Source of the DNA: Thermodesulfobacteriota bacterium
GTDB lineage: Bacteria; Desulfobacterota; Anaeroferrophillalia; Anaeroferrophillales; Tharpellaceae
Assembly: GCA_024763535.1 (NCBI GenBank)
Contig: JANTFH010000010.1
Coordinates: 1-59,220 of the forward strand
Direction: 5' to 3'
DNA: 59,220 nt
Below, one piece after another: positions 36,815-45,878 of the stretch. The position numbers and the translations under genes were made by a program. Under the pieces are notes generated by a model. That model saw nothing but the letters and a program-made list of their open reading frames with translations. It did not search any database and was not told where the DNA came from. Each line of letters begins with the position of its first letter. Within the stretch, counting starts at the first letter, position 1.

Positions 36815-37513
36815 ATGTTCGTCGAGCGGGATATGGCCTTGGAAGAGTGGCTGGGAGAAACTTCCCTGTTTGCTGGAGTTGAAGGTGTTCATCTGCGAGA
36901 GTTGAGTGGGATTGCCATGCTTGCCAGCTATAAACCGCGAGTCAATATCTTCAGCTTAGGTGATCCCGGAAACGGTTTTTATATAGTTAAAGAGGGTCGG
37001 GTGAAAGTTTTCATGCTTTCGCCGGATGGCAAAGAACAGATCCTGCATATAATCGGTCCGGGTGAGTCTTTTGGTGAGGTGGCGGTTTTTGCCGGTAAGA
37101 GCTTTCCCGCGCATGCGGTTACGCTGGACAAGAGTAGTCTGGTTTTTCTGCCTCGTGATGATTTTGTGGCCCTGGTCTCCGCCAATCCGGCCCTGGCTTT
37201 TAATCTGCTGGCGGCGTTGTCGCAACGTCTGCGGCAGTTTACCTTAATGATTGATGCCCTCTCGTTAAAGGAGGTCCCGGGGCGGCTGGCCGCCCACTTG
37301 CTTCGCCTGAGCGAGAAACAGGCTTCCGGAGACCGCTTGCTGCTGGAGTTGTCAAAGACGCAGCTGGCGAGTTTTCTGGGGACGATTCCGGAAACCTTAT
37401 CCCGAATTCTGAGTAAACTGCAGCGGGCCGGTTTTATCACAATCAAAGGCTCGGAAATTATTATCGTTGACCGGCGGAGACTGGCTGAGTTGGCGGAGGC
37501 TGGAAAGTTTTAA
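36815..37513 (+). CDS. Crp/Fnr-family transcriptional regulator
   Basis: The 232-residue protein has an N-terminal cyclic-nucleotide-binding-type beta-roll (residues about 20-140, GNGFYIVKEGRVKVF, GPGESFGEVAVF) and a C-terminal winged helix. It lacks the N-terminal cysteine cluster of Fnr and the RxS cAMP signature of Crp. The recognition helix IPETLSRILSKL carries E193-x2-S196-R197, the Fnr-type arrangement that reads TTGA half-sites. An HcpR- or Dnr-like role in nitric oxide or redox sensing is possible but not shown. A matching palindrome (TTGAC-N4-GTCAA) lies at 19174-19187. Start codon follows AAGGGA. Confidence 0.92.
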   Translation: MFVERDMALEEWLGETSLFAGVEGVHLRELSGIAMLASYKPRVNIFSLGDPGNGFYIVKEGRVKVFMLSPDGKEQILHIIGPGESFGEVAVFAGKSFPAHAVTLDKSSLVFLPRDDFVALVSANPALAFNLLAALSQRLRQFTLMIDALSLKEVPGRLAAHLLRLSEKQASGDRLLLELSKTQLASFLGTIPETLSRILSKLQRAGFITIKGSEIIIVDRRRLAELAEAGKF

Positions 37514-37548
37514 ATGTCAGTCCGAGATTTTAGATTATTCGTGTCAGG

Positions 37549-38655
37549 CTATTGCAGGCGCAGTCTCTGACCGATCAGTATCTTTGAGCTTTCAAGCTGG
37601 TTGAGGCGGCTCAGCCGGGTCACGGAGATATTAAAACGGCGGCTGATTTTTTTCAGAGTATCCCCCCTTTTGACTTTGTAATAAGCCTTTTTGGTTGACA
37701 GTCGCGGCAGTTTTTTTATGACCCCGGCGACTTGATCTTTATAACCCGGGGGAAGAGACAGATTAAATTTCCCCTGTGGCAGTCGTTTACTTATGAGGTG
37801 AGGGTTCAGTTTCTTTATTTCATGATAAGTCAGGCCGAGTTTCAGGGCGAAATCGATTAATGAAACTTCACCTCTCAGGTTAAGCTGGATATAGTCAAGC
37901 TGTAGAGGTTTATAGCACTCTCGGGGTTCAATCTTGTAGCCATATGCGACCGGGTCGGAGAGGATCAGTTTGATGGCGGCCAGCCGGTATAGATAACGCT
38001 CGCTCTCGGAGGGCAGCGAGAGGGCGTGGTAGTTTTCGGTCTGTTGTTCACTGACAGCATCCGCAACTCGTTTTTCGCCGCAGTTGTAGGCCGCCAGAGC
38101 CAGCGGCCAGGCGGCAAATTTTTCGTGGAGAAACTTAAGGTATTCAAGTGCTTTTCTGGTAGATGTGAGCGGGTCGAGACGTTCATCTATGGTTGGGGTT
38201 ATGCGTAAACCCACGCGCCGACCGGTATGACGCATGAACTGCCAGAGTCCGGCGGCCCCGGCCCGTGAATGAATATCTTCAATCAGAGAACTCTCCGCCA
38301 CGGCCAGAAACTTCAAATCTTCCGGCAAGCCCAGCGCTTTTATCTCCCGGGAGAAGAGAGGGAAATAGCGCGGGGCTCGCTTGAGCCACAATATCACCTG
38401 AGCCCGATTGTAGGCTGCGATAGTCAGTTCGCGGTCCAGCATCTCCCGGCAATAACGTTTTTTTAAGGGGAGCGGGTGTCCGCAGAATGACAGGTTTGCC
38501 GGAATTCGGTAGCTCCTGACCGGTTGTAAAGAGGTCTCTCGAGAAAGGGTGTCAGGGGTTACGGTGGTATCGGCCGCAGTCAGTGTCGGGGTAGTTATCA
38601 GGAGGCATAGAGCAATAATAATCTGTATTATTTCAATTTTCTGATGAGAGTCCAT
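37549..38655 (-). CDS. MltD-like membrane-bound lytic transglycosylase with LysM
   Basis: Lytic transglycosylases cleave glycan strands to 1,6-anhydro-muropeptides, the substrates of the AmpD/NagZ pathway. The 368-residue protein has a signal sequence (about 8-28), an SLT domain with catalytic E121 (FLAVAESSL), GAAGLWQFM and ALAAYNCGEKRV, and a C-terminal LysM repeat (YYKVKRGDTLKKISRRFNIS...LIGQRLRL). A weaker LysM-like segment lies before it (SLIDFALKLGLTYHEIKKLNP). No lipobox is evident, in contrast to enterobacterial MltD. It converges with the Crp/Fnr gene. Confidence 0.92.
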   Translation of the reverse strand: MDSHQKIEIIQIIIALCLLITTPTLTAADTTVTPDTLSRETSLQPVRSYRIPANLSFCGHPLPLKKRYCREMLDRELTIAAYNRAQVILWLKRAPRYFPLFSREIKALGLPEDLKFLAVAESSLIEDIHSRAGAAGLWQFMRHTGRRVGLRITPTIDERLDPLTSTRKALEYLKFLHEKFAAWPLALAAYNCGEKRVADAVSEQQTENYHALSLPSESERYLYRLAAIKLILSDPVAYGYKIEPRECYKPLQLDYIQLNLRGEVSLIDFALKLGLTYHEIKKLNPHLISKRLPQGKFNLSLPPGYKDQVAGVIKKLPRLSTKKAYYKVKRGDTLKKISRRFNISVTRLSRLNQLESSKILIGQRLRLQ

Positions 38656-38785
38656 AGAATTAGTTTGTAGTACCTTTGCTGAAGTTCGTCAACCTCCAAT
38701 TTGATTGAAGGCCGGGCGTTTTTTTCTAGATACTTTTTTATATCCGGATCCATATTTGAAACCGTTTCATGTGGTACAGGTGACA

Positions 38786-39505
38786 ATGGCAAAAAAGATA
38801 AAAAAGGGTAAGATTTTGCATAAATGGCGTAACCGTTTTCTGCTGTTGCTGTTGTCGATAGTGGTGTTGTCGGCGTTGCAGGTTTTTGTTTTCGGTTTTG
38901 TAAAACCACCTTTGACAATCTCCAGTGTTTATTCCTGGATTAATTACACTTTGATGGACGGGCCGCGGCCGCCGGCTCGTACGTGGGTGCCGCTTAAGGA
39001 TTTTTCCCCGGAGCTTCGTCGGGCCGTGCTGGCATCCGAAGATCAGCGTTTTATGTCGCATCACGGTTTTGATTTCATTGAACTTGGTGAGGCCTTGCGC
39101 TCTCTTCGTGAAGGCGGTTACCTTAGGGGGGCCAGCACCATCACCATGCAGACCGCCCGGACAATGTTTCTCTGTCCCGCCCGGAATCTGGGGCGGAAAC
39201 TGGCTGAGGCATACTATACTCTGCTTTTAGAGATTATCTGGAGTAAAGAGAAGATTCTCGAATTTTATTTAAATAGTGTAGACTGGGGGCCGGGTCTGAT
39301 CGGTGCCGAAGCCGCATCCCGCAGATACTTTCATTGCCGGGCACTCGAACTCAACCGGGAACAGGCGGCCCGCCTGGCCGCAGTCCTGCCGGGGCCGCAT
39401 CTCTGGCGACCGGATCGACCCAGTGCCGCAGTGAAACGCCGGGCTGAGAGAATCCTCGAAGAGATTCCAAAGGTTGCTCTGGTTGGTGAGCGGCTGAAAA
39501 ATTGA
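38786..39505 (+). CDS. mtgA: Monofunctional biosynthetic peptidoglycan transglycosylase
   Basis: MtgA polymerises lipid II but lacks a transpeptidase domain. I use the ATG at 38786 (239 residues, MAKKIKKGK), which gives a basic N-terminus and a membrane anchor (about 18-38). The GT51 motifs are present: ASEDQRFMSHHGFD with catalytic E85, GASTITMQTARTMFL, RNLGRKLAEAYYTLLLE and KEKILEFYLNSVDWG. The two genes mtgA and mltD are divergent, and their 130-base spacer holds both promoters. Confidence 0.95.
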   Translation: MAKKIKKGKILHKWRNRFLLLLLSIVVLSALQVFVFGFVKPPLTISSVYSWINYTLMDGPRPPARTWVPLKDFSPELRRAVLASEDQRFMSHHGFDFIELGEALRSLREGGYLRGASTITMQTARTMFLCPARNLGRKLAEAYYTLLLEIIWSKEKILEFYLNSVDWGPGLIGAEAASRRYFHCRALELNREQAARLAAVLPGPHLWRPDRPSAAVKRRAERILEEIPKVALVGERLKN

Positions 39506-39617
39506 AACGGATTTTTTAATCTTGACAACTTTCCGCCAACCATTGTAATCATTACTTTGAACATTTAGTGAGTACCTCAAAAATTAAATATTAAATTCTA
39601 TCTTAAAAATAAAGAAT

Positions 39618-40415
39618 ATGGGCTTTTTGCAGAAGATCGGGTTTCGGAGGCCGTCCCCCCCAGGGCCGCATCCGGGTGATGATATCTCAAAGGTGTCGTC
39701 ATCAGAGGACAACGCCGCGGCAACCGCTCAGGCTGCTGTGGTTGCCGCTGATGAAGGCGGCAGTGGCCACTCTCTCTATCAGAGTAGTGAAGGACGGGTC
39801 TTTCTCCTGGGTCTGTTTCTGAGCCTGGTTTTTATCGCCCTGGTTGCCTACTATCTAAGCATCGATGTCAAGGCCGGACAGACCCTGCTTTTAGCCTTTG
39901 TCGCGCACACTTTCGGCGGCCGGGCTGCTGGTATCGGTCTCTGTATCGCTTTTAATTTCAGTCCCTGGATGACTATTGTTTATAACCTGTTTCTCGAGGT
40001 TTTAATTGTCTGTTACTGTTACTCTCTTTTTGTCTTCTCATTTAATAACTATATCAATTGCAAATGGCTGACCATCGCTACCAGAAACGCCGAAAAACAG
40101 GCCCTTAAACATAAAGATGCCGTGGCCCGCTACGGCTGGTTGGGGATCTTTACTTTTGTTATGATTCCTTTGCCGATTACCGGTCCGGCTGCCGGTTCGA
40201 TAATCGCTTATTTCTTGAAGTTCAGTGTTAAACGTAATTTTTCCGCGGTTTTTTCGGGAACCTTGGCCTCTATTATCATCTGGACCTGTTTTTTCGACTA
40301 CCTGGAACAGCATATTGCGATTTTCAAGTATGCCGTTATAGCCGTTGTCCTGGTGGTGTTCCTCTCTTACTTTAAAACCATCAAGCGCTGGTTTACGCAG
40401 GAGATAGAGGATTGA
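39618..40415 (+). CDS. Small multidrug-export family (PF06695-type) membrane protein
   Basis: The 265-residue product has a polar N-terminal region of about 60 residues and then five or six hydrophobic segments. The signature region RYGWLGIFTFVMIPLPITGPAAGSIIAYFL matches the COG2426/Sm_multidrug_ex family, whose members are called putative export proteins with little experimental support. There is no strong ribosome-binding site before the chosen ATG; a later start inside the polar region is possible. Confidence 0.8.
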   Translation: MGFLQKIGFRRPSPPGPHPGDDISKVSSSEDNAAATAQAAVVAADEGGSGHSLYQSSEGRVFLLGLFLSLVFIALVAYYLSIDVKAGQTLLLAFVAHTFGGRAAGIGLCIAFNFSPWMTIVYNLFLEVLIVCYCYSLFVFSFNNYINCKWLTIATRNAEKQALKHKDAVARYGWLGIFTFVMIPLPITGPAAGSIIAYFLKFSVKRNFSAVFSGTLASIIIWTCFFDYLEQHIAIFKYAVIAVVLVVFLSYFKTIKRWFTQEIED

Positions 40416-40479
40416 ACAGGATTTATCTGAACTCAACTTTACATTTTAAAATATCCATTAACTTTTGAGGGAGGAGTTG

Positions 40480-40758
40480 ATGAAAACCATACTGTCGTTA
40501 AAAGGCGATGTGACAAATATTGAAACCTGGGATGAGTTTTCCCAGGAGTTGACGGCTGCAGTCGACGCTGGTGCCAAAAAGCTGGTACTTGATATGGAGA
40601 GAGTGACCTACCTAAACTCCAGTGCTCTGGGGTCGATAGTCAGTGCTCAAAAGAAGATGAGCGAGCGCGACGGGGAGATGGTACTAGTTAATGTCTCTAA
40701 AAAACTGCTCCAGTTTTTTGAACTCTATAATTTGACTGAAATCCTGACGGTTGAATAG
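40480..40758 (+). CDS. STAS-domain (anti-sigma factor antagonist-like) protein
   Basis: The start at 40480 follows a strong GGGAGGAG and gives 92 residues (MKTILSLKGDV). The STAS fold pattern is clear: KKLVLDMERVTYLNSSALGSIVSAQKKM, with the phosphorylatable-serine region reading NSS rather than DSS. It could be a switch-protein target of an RsbW-type kinase or a PP2C phosphatase, but neither partner is nearby. Single gene. Confidence 0.9.
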   Translation: MKTILSLKGDVTNIETWDEFSQELTAAVDAGAKKLVLDMERVTYLNSSALGSIVSAQKKMSERDGEMVLVNVSKKLLQFFELYNLTEILTVE

Positions 40759-40837
40759 TTTTTATTTTGCAATAAACCTGTTTTGTAACTTCCCTCCGTT
40801 TTTTTGTCTGCACTGAGATTGATATGGTTTAGGTCTA

Positions 40838-41680
40838 TCAACTCATCAGACCCAACTCTTTTCTTAAATATCTATTAACTTCAGTCAGTCTTCCAATGAT
40901 CATATCTCGTTTCTGCGGCAGCTCGGCCGGGCTTAATTCAAGGGTTACGGCACCCTCATAGTCACCTTCCTTAAGCAGATAGAGGAAACGGGTCAAAGGG
41001 AGAATGCCGCGCCCGGGGAAGAGGTGCTCACGCTTGTGTCCATAGTCACTGAAGTGGATATTTTTAATTCTGCCGCTGGCCAGAAGAAGTTGAAATTCAC
41101 CGAGAAAGTTGGGGTTATGGGAACCGATATGAGTTGTGTCGAAGGTCATGAAAAGATTATGCTTTTTCATGAAATTCAACATATCCTCCGACTTTTTTAA
41201 GATGTTGGGATTGAAACGGATACGATTACCGACGTAAGGCATATTCTCCAGCGTGACAATTACCTGGCTGTTATCAACCAGAGCCTGATAATCTTCGATC
41301 TGGTAGAACCAGCGCCAGAAGCCGAACTCCGGAGGAAACCACAGGGGCGGATGGAAGTTGACCAGGGGGATCTTGAAATCACGGGCCAGGGTGATACATC
41401 TCAGCAGGGCCGAGCCGCTGTGGCCCCATTTATGCAGTTTGAAAAAGGGGGCGTGAATCGACTCTATCGGGCAGATTTTAAGCAGATCTCCGATTATCTT
41501 GTAGGGATCCCGGCTTTCGAACAGGGTGTTTATAATCAGTTCAACCCCGTCGTAACCGCACTCCGCCGCGATCTTAAAAATCTCTTTGAGCTCCATTGTA
41601 TAGAGGGTGCCGGCAGAGAGTACAACCTTTTTTGGCGACGGCGGCCGGCGGTCTGGAGATTTCGCTGGTTTTAAGCCCAT
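40838..41680 (-). CDS. Sugar phosphate isomerase/epimerase-type TIM-barrel protein
   Basis: The 280-residue protein belongs to the xylose isomerase-like/AP endonuclease-2 barrel superfamily. Likely metal-binding residues are seen in strand ends: TLENMP, FDTTHIGSH, IHFSDYGHKREH and TLELSP. The specific substrate cannot be told from sequence. It lies 33 bases upstream of the stop of, and downstream in transcription from, the aminotransferase gene on the same strand. Confidence 0.85.
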   Translation of the reverse strand: MGLKPAKSPDRRPPSPKKVVLSAGTLYTMELKEIFKIAAECGYDGVELIINTLFESRDPYKIIGDLLKICPIESIHAPFFKLHKWGHSGSALLRCITLARDFKIPLVNFHPPLWFPPEFGFWRWFYQIEDYQALVDNSQVIVTLENMPYVGNRIRFNPNILKKSEDMLNFMKKHNLFMTFDTTHIGSHNPNFLGEFQLLLASGRIKNIHFSDYGHKREHLFPGRGILPLTRFLYLLKEGDYEGAVTLELSPAELPQKRDMIIGRLTEVNRYLRKELGLMS

Positions 41681-41713
41681 ATTATAGACGCTGGATCTCT
41701 TCTGTAGTTGGTG

Positions 41714-42559
41714 TCAGGGTTGACTGCTGACAGGAAATAAATCTCTGACTTTCCGGCTTACAGGCCCTGGTTTGCCCCTGTTGACAGGCAAACCATCGAC
41801 CTTGACAACCGGCATCAGATCAATTGTCGAACTGGTTATAAACACCTCGTCAGCCTGCAGTAGTTCATTACGTGAGCACTCCTTTTCGATACATTTTATA
41901 TGGATCCGCTTCGTCTGCTCCAGTATGTAAGAGCGGGTGACACCGTTCAGGATGTGCCGGTCGGCCGGCGGTGTGTAAAGGATGTTGTCTTTAACCAGGA
42001 ATATGTTGGCGGCTGTGCATTCGCGGATTATCTGCTTTTCGGTGACAAACAGGGCTTCCTGACATCCCTTGTCAACCGCTTGCTGTTTCATCATTATATT
42101 GGGTAGCAGGGCAATACTTTTAATGTCACAGCGGCTCCAGCGGATTTCCGGAACCGTGATAATGGCGATTCCCTTTTGGAGAAGTTCCGGAGCATATTCG
42201 GGCCGGGCCCTGAAGGTCATGACCAGGTTGGCTTTTATCTTATGAGAGTAGTTGTGGCGCCTGGATTCTACTCCCCGGGTTATCTGGATGTAGACCATAG
42301 ACTCGGGAAACCCGGACTCTTTAATGCCGTCAGCTATGATATCTTTAATTTTATCAATCGAAACCGGTAGCTCAAGTGAGATCGCCGCCGCACTTCTCTG
42401 CAGTCTTTCAAGGTGTTGGTCGAGCCCGAAAAGTGATGCGTTGCAGGTAACCACCACCTCATAGATGCCGTCGGCAAAAAGGTAACCCCGGTCGTTTATC
42501 GGTACCGAAGCCTGTTCCAAGGGAACGAAGGAGCTGTTAATATAAGCGATTTCTTTCAT
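41714..42559 (-). CDS. Class IV aminotransferase, D-amino acid transaminase-like
   Basis: The start at 42559 gives 281 residues beginning MKEIAYINSSFVP; an upstream in-frame start adds 29 unrelated residues. The PLP fold-type IV pattern is clear: PINDRGYLFADGIYEVV, the PLP-lysine segment RCDIKSIALLPNIMMKQQA, and ECTAANIFLVKDN. It resembles D-alanine/D-amino acid transaminases, which supply D-amino acids for the wall, but branched-chain or 4-amino-4-deoxychorismate lyase homologues are similar, so the substrate is uncertain. Confidence 0.87.
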   Translation of the reverse strand: MKEIAYINSSFVPLEQASVPINDRGYLFADGIYEVVVTCNASLFGLDQHLERLQRSAAAISLELPVSIDKIKDIIADGIKESGFPESMVYIQITRGVESRRHNYSHKIKANLVMTFRARPEYAPELLQKGIAIITVPEIRWSRCDIKSIALLPNIMMKQQAVDKGCQEALFVTEKQIIRECTAANIFLVKDNILYTPPADRHILNGVTRSYILEQTKRIHIKCIEKECSRNELLQADEVFITSSTIDLMPVVKVDGLPVNRGKPGPVSRKVRDLFPVSSQP

Positions 42560-43004
42560 ATTTGGTGTCCTGTTTTGATTCCGGATGCGGATTGGAGCAG
42601 GTATGTTATTTGCTGAACCAATACGATGGGGCCGGGTTAAAGTCAAGTTTTTTTGCTTGTCGTCAATAAAGAGCGCTTATCTTGTGTCGACTATAGACGG
42701 TTGCCGTTTTTACCGGTCTATTTTATGGTCCTTTTAACAAAAAAAATTCCGCCAAATTCAAACAGCTATTTACTTAGATTTAACTATAGGTTATATGGGT
42801 AAGCGTAAAGGTTTTCAAAACCCTCTGTTTCAGAGCTGGGTTTTTTACCTTTAGTGCATGTCTATATCCAAAAGAGAGCCGCTTTGTAAGTAAAATAATA
42901 TTGGGATACTGTTGGACTTTTCATCCTTAAAGTAGAAATCGACAAGTTGTTTCCGTTTGTTTAGAAAGCGGGTTTCTAACCGAGGTCGCGGGGAGTAGTT
43001 TATA
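42560..43004. other. 445-base intergenic region with terminator-like hairpin
   Basis: This gap between the divergent aminotransferase and pgpA genes has no convincing protein gene. It contains an imperfect hairpin around TAGACGGT...ACCGGTCTA (about 42694-42720), a palindrome GGTTTTCAAAACC (42810-42822) and a hairpin with a six-base U-tract (42817-42846). These could be the body and terminator of a small RNA on the plus strand. Confidence 0.45.
42817..42846 (+). terminator. Candidate intrinsic terminator
   Basis: AAACCC and TCTG pair with CAGA and GGGTTT across a three-base loop and a GCT bulge, followed by TTTTTT. No annotated plus-strand gene ends here, so it would terminate an unlisted transcript or protect pgpA from upstream reading. 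Confidence 0.5.
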
Positions 43005-43463
43005 GTGGAACAGATGCAAAAAAATGACTGGATATTGTTTCTGGCCTCGGGCTGCGGCTTGGGAGCCTTGCCCAAGGTGTCCGGCACCTGGGGGTCGTTG
43101 GGTGCCCTGCCTTTGTGGTTTCTTCTGGCCTGGGTCAGTAATGGCTGGTATCTGCTTATTGTTCTGCTGTTTTCAGGATTCGCGGTTTGGGTTGCGGATG
43201 AAGCGGGGAAACTTCTCGGTGTGGTTGACAGTCCGGTAATTGTTATTGATGAAGTCGCCGGTCTGTTGCTGGCTCTGGTCGCGATTCCCTTAAGTTTTGG
43301 TAACGCTCTGGCAGCATTTTTAATCTTTCGTTTTTTTGATATTATAAAACCATTTCCGGCGGACTGGTGTGAAGAAAGCCTGCCCGGTGGTCTAGGGGTT
43401 GTTGCCGATGACTTGGCTGCCGGGGTCATGACTTGGGTGGTCATGCAGCTGTTTTTTGTCTGA
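43005..43463 (+). CDS. pgpA: Phosphatidylglycerophosphatase A
   Basis: PgpA dephosphorylates phosphatidylglycerophosphate at the inner membrane. The 152-residue product has the family signatures ASGCGLGALPKVSGTWGSLGALPLW and VIDEVAGLLLALV, and FRFFDIIKPFPADWCE. I use GTG at 43005 because GGGAG lies ten bases upstream; an ATG nine bases later would also keep the domain. recA follows about 100 bases downstream. Confidence 0.95.
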   Translation: MEQMQKNDWILFLASGCGLGALPKVSGTWGSLGALPLWFLLAWVSNGWYLLIVLLFSGFAVWVADEAGKLLGVVDSPVIVIDEVAGLLLALVAIPLSFGNALAAFLIFRFFDIIKPFPADWCEESLPGGLGVVADDLAAGVMTWVVMQLFFV

Positions 43464-43509
43464 TTTAGGGTGAAAAACGGAAATCAAAAAGTAAAATCCA
43501 GCAAATAAT

Positions 43510-43523
43510 TTTAACATGTTAAA
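43510..43523. promoter_or_regulatory. Perfect palindrome upstream of recA (candidate SOS operator)
   Basis: TTTAACATGTTAAA is a perfect 14-base palindrome 39 bases before the recA start codon, inside the expected promoter region. Its AACATGTT core resembles the centre of GAAC-N4-GTTC-type LexA boxes, with A in place of the outer G. LexA boxes vary between lineages, so this is only a candidate. Confidence 0.4.
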
Positions 43524-43561
43524 TTAAATTCTGATTTGCAGTCGGAACAGGAGTTTTTTTT

Positions 43562-44599
43562 ATGGATAAGAATCGTCTGCGTGCGATGGATATGGCAGTC
43601 AGCCAGATTGAGAAAGAGTTCGGTAAAGGTTCTATTATGCGTCTGGGTGACGAATCCCGGGCGCAAGGGATTGACGTCATCTCTACCGGCTCCTTGAGTC
43701 TGGATATCGCTCTGGGGGTGGGCGGAATTCCCCGGGGCCGGGTAATCGAGGTTTACGGCCCTGAATCCTCCGGGAAAACAACCCTGGCTCTGAATATCGT
43801 TGCCGAAGCCCAGAAGATTGGCGGCGTTGCTGCTTTTGTTGATGCCGAACATGCGCTGGACGTGATCTATGCCCGCAAGCTTGGGGTCAAGGTTGATGAC
43901 CTTTTGGTCTCCCAGCCCGATACTGGTGAACAGGCGTTGGAGATAACCGAGATTCTGGTGCGCAGCGGCGCTATTGATGTAGTTGTGGTCGATTCGGTCG
44001 CGGCCCTGGTACCCCGGGCCGAGATTGAGGGTGAGATGGGTGACTCGCACATGGGGCTTCAGGCCCGGCTCATGTCGCAGGCCTTGCGGAAGCTGGTGGC
44101 GGCGATCAGTAAATCGAAAGCCACGGTTATCTTTATTAACCAGATTCGGATGAAGATCGGGGTTATGTTCGGCAACCCGGAGACGACGACCGGGGGTAAC
44201 GCTCTGAAGTTCTATTCCAGTGTCCGGCTTGAAATCCGCCGCACCGGAACCCTGAAAAAAGGTGATGACGTACTAGGTAACGCTACCCGGGTCAAGGTCG
44301 TCAAAAACAAGGTTGCTCCGCCATTCAAAGAGGCGCGGTTTGATATTCTTTTTGGCGAGGGGATATCTAAAGCCGGTGACGTCCTTGATTTGGCGGTTGA
44401 TTGCGGCGTTGCCGAAAAGAGTGGTTCCTGGTACTCCTATAACGGAGAACGTCTGGGGCAGGGGCGCGATTTCGTGCGCAACCATCTTAAGGAAAATCCA
44501 GATATTCTGGCAGAAATGGAAGCGAAGGTACGGGATTTTTACGCGATTCCATCGGCCGGCGGCAATAAACCGGAGGCTGCGGCTCCGGAAGAGGGATAG
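43562..44599 (+). CDS. recA: Recombinase RecA
   Basis: RecA forms filaments on single-stranded DNA, pairs homologous strands and triggers LexA self-cleavage. The 345-residue protein has Walker A GPESSGKT (residues 66-73), [10 protein letters not shown], Walker [13 protein letters not shown], the L1 loop after [22 protein letters not shown], and L2 around [23 protein letters not shown] precedes the start. It is followed by pilT, recX and alaS; a palindrome in the promoter region may be an SOS operator. Confidence 0.98.
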   Translation: MDKNRLRAMDMAVSQIEKEFGKGSIMRLGDESRAQGIDVISTGSLSLDIALGVGGIPRGRVIEVYGPESSGKTTLALNIVAEAQKIGGVAAFVDAEHALDVIYARKLGVKVDDLLVSQPDTGEQALEITEILVRSGAIDVVVVDSVAALVPRAEIEGEMGDSHMGLQARLMSQALRKLVAAISKSKATVIFINQIRMKIGVMFGNPETTTGGNALKFYSSVRLEIRRTGTLKKGDDVLGNATRVKVVKNKVAPPFKEARFDILFGEGISKAGDVLDLAVDCGVAEKSGSWYSYNGERLGQGRDFVRNHLKENPDILAEMEAKVRDFYAIPSAGGNKPEAAAPEEG

Positions 44600-44693
44600 A
44601 AGCGGCAGAGGGTTCAGCGACACCGTTGTCGGTTGAATAATATAATTTTTAATTCAGTTTTGGCTCCGGTTTAACCGGATAAGGTGAATCTCG

Positions 44694-45878
44694 ATGGAAC
44701 TATTTCATAACATTCTCAAAACTGCACTTAAATTTCAGGCCTCTGATATCCATCTTAAAGTCGGCGCTCCGCCGATTGTCCGGGTTGACGGCAAACTCTA
44801 TCCATTTAAAGACTTTACCCGCCTCAATGAGGAAAATCTCAAATCGATGTCTGATCTGATGATGGGGCCGGTTCAAAAAGCGCATTTCAGGGAGTTTCGT
44901 GAGGTTGATCTTGGTTACGGGGTTCCCGGTATCGGCCGTTTTCGGGTTAACATTTATCAACAGAGAAGTTCTCTCGTGATCGCCCTGCGGACGATCTCGT
45001 TTGAGATTCTCGATTTTGCTTCACTGCATATGCCGCCGATTGTCGAGAAGATGATTGAGGAGTATCGGCGCGGTCTGATCCTGGTTACGGGGACGACCGG
45101 TAGTGGTAAAAGTACGACTTTGGCGGCGATGATTGACTATATCAACAACCATCGCAGTGACAATATTATTACCATCGAGGACCCCATTGAGTATCTGCAT
45201 CGGGATAATTTAAGTGTTATCAATCAGCGGGAAATCGGTTTTGATACAACCTCTTTTTCGCTTGCCCTGCGGGCTGCCCTAAGGCAGGATCCGGATGTTA
45301 TCCTGGTCGGGGAGATGCGTGATCTGGAGACAATTGAGATCGCTCTGACCGCGGCCGAAACCGGCCATCTGGTTTTAAGTACGCTGCATACCGTTGATGC
45401 GGTCGAGACGGTCAACCGGATTATCTCGGTTTTTCAGCCTCACCAGCAGCCGCAGGTACGACTGCAGCTGGCAAGTATACTGCGCGGAGTTATCTCTCAG
45501 CGTCTGATTGAGCGTTGTGATGAAAAGGGCCGGGTGCCGGCGGTTGAGGTGATGGTGAATACGCCGATCGTGCGTGAGTGTATCTGTGATGCCGATAAGA
45601 CGGTTGAGATTAAAGATACGATCGCCAAAGGTCAGGCGGTCTACGGTATGCAGTCGTTCGATCAGTCAATCCTGAGCCACTATCGCAGCGGTATGATTTC
45701 CTATGATGAAGCCCTGCTACAGAGCAGTAACCCGGATGACTTTCTGCTTAAGGTTGAGGGGGTCAGTTCGACCTCGGACACGAGTTGGGATGCTTTTGAC
45801 GGCGCCAATGATGAAATTGACGGGGCCTTATCTTCGGATGCCGGGGCCCGGGCGGATATCGAAAGATTTGCTAAATGA
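44694..45878 (+). CDS. pilT: PilT-type twitching motility (type IV pilus retraction) ATPase
   Basis: PilT hexamers disassemble type IV pili. The 394-residue protein has the N-terminal ASDIHLKVGAPPIVRVDGKL domain, Walker A GTTGSGKSTT, Asp box TIEDPIEYLH, Walker B DPDVILVGEMRD and the His box GHLVLSTLHT. The C-terminus carries GMQSFDQSILSHYRSGMISYDEAL, as in PilT rather than PilB, followed by an acidic tail of about 45 residues. No other pilus gene is near. It overlaps recX by four bases. Confidence 0.93.
   Translation: MELFHNILKTALKFQASDIHLKVGAPPIVRVDGKLYPFKDFTRLNEENLKSMSDLMMGPVQKAHFREFREVDLGYGVPGIGRFRVNIYQQRSSLVIALRTISFEILDFASLHMPPIVEKMIEEYRRGLILVTGTTGSGKSTTLAAMIDYINNHRSDNIITIEDPIEYLHRDNLSVINQREIGFDTTSFSLALRAALRQDPDVILVGEMRDLETIEIALTAAETGHLVLSTLHTVDAVETVNRIISVFQPHQQPQVRLQLASILRGVISQRLIERCDEKGRVPAVEVMVNTPIVRECICDADKTVEIKDTIAKGQAVYGMQSFDQSILSHYRSGMISYDEALLQSSNPDDFLLKVEGVSSTSDTSWDAFDGANDEIDGALSSDAGARADIERFAK

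Noticed and set aside
42851-43444. 197-residue minus-strand open frame over pgpA
   Set aside because: It is antisense to a clear pgpA and its translation is low-complexity and Ser/Thr/Pro/Arg-rich with no recognisable domain.
43511-44050. 179-residue minus-strand frame over the start of recA
   Set aside because: Antisense to recA with no domain; the recA frame is beyond doubt.
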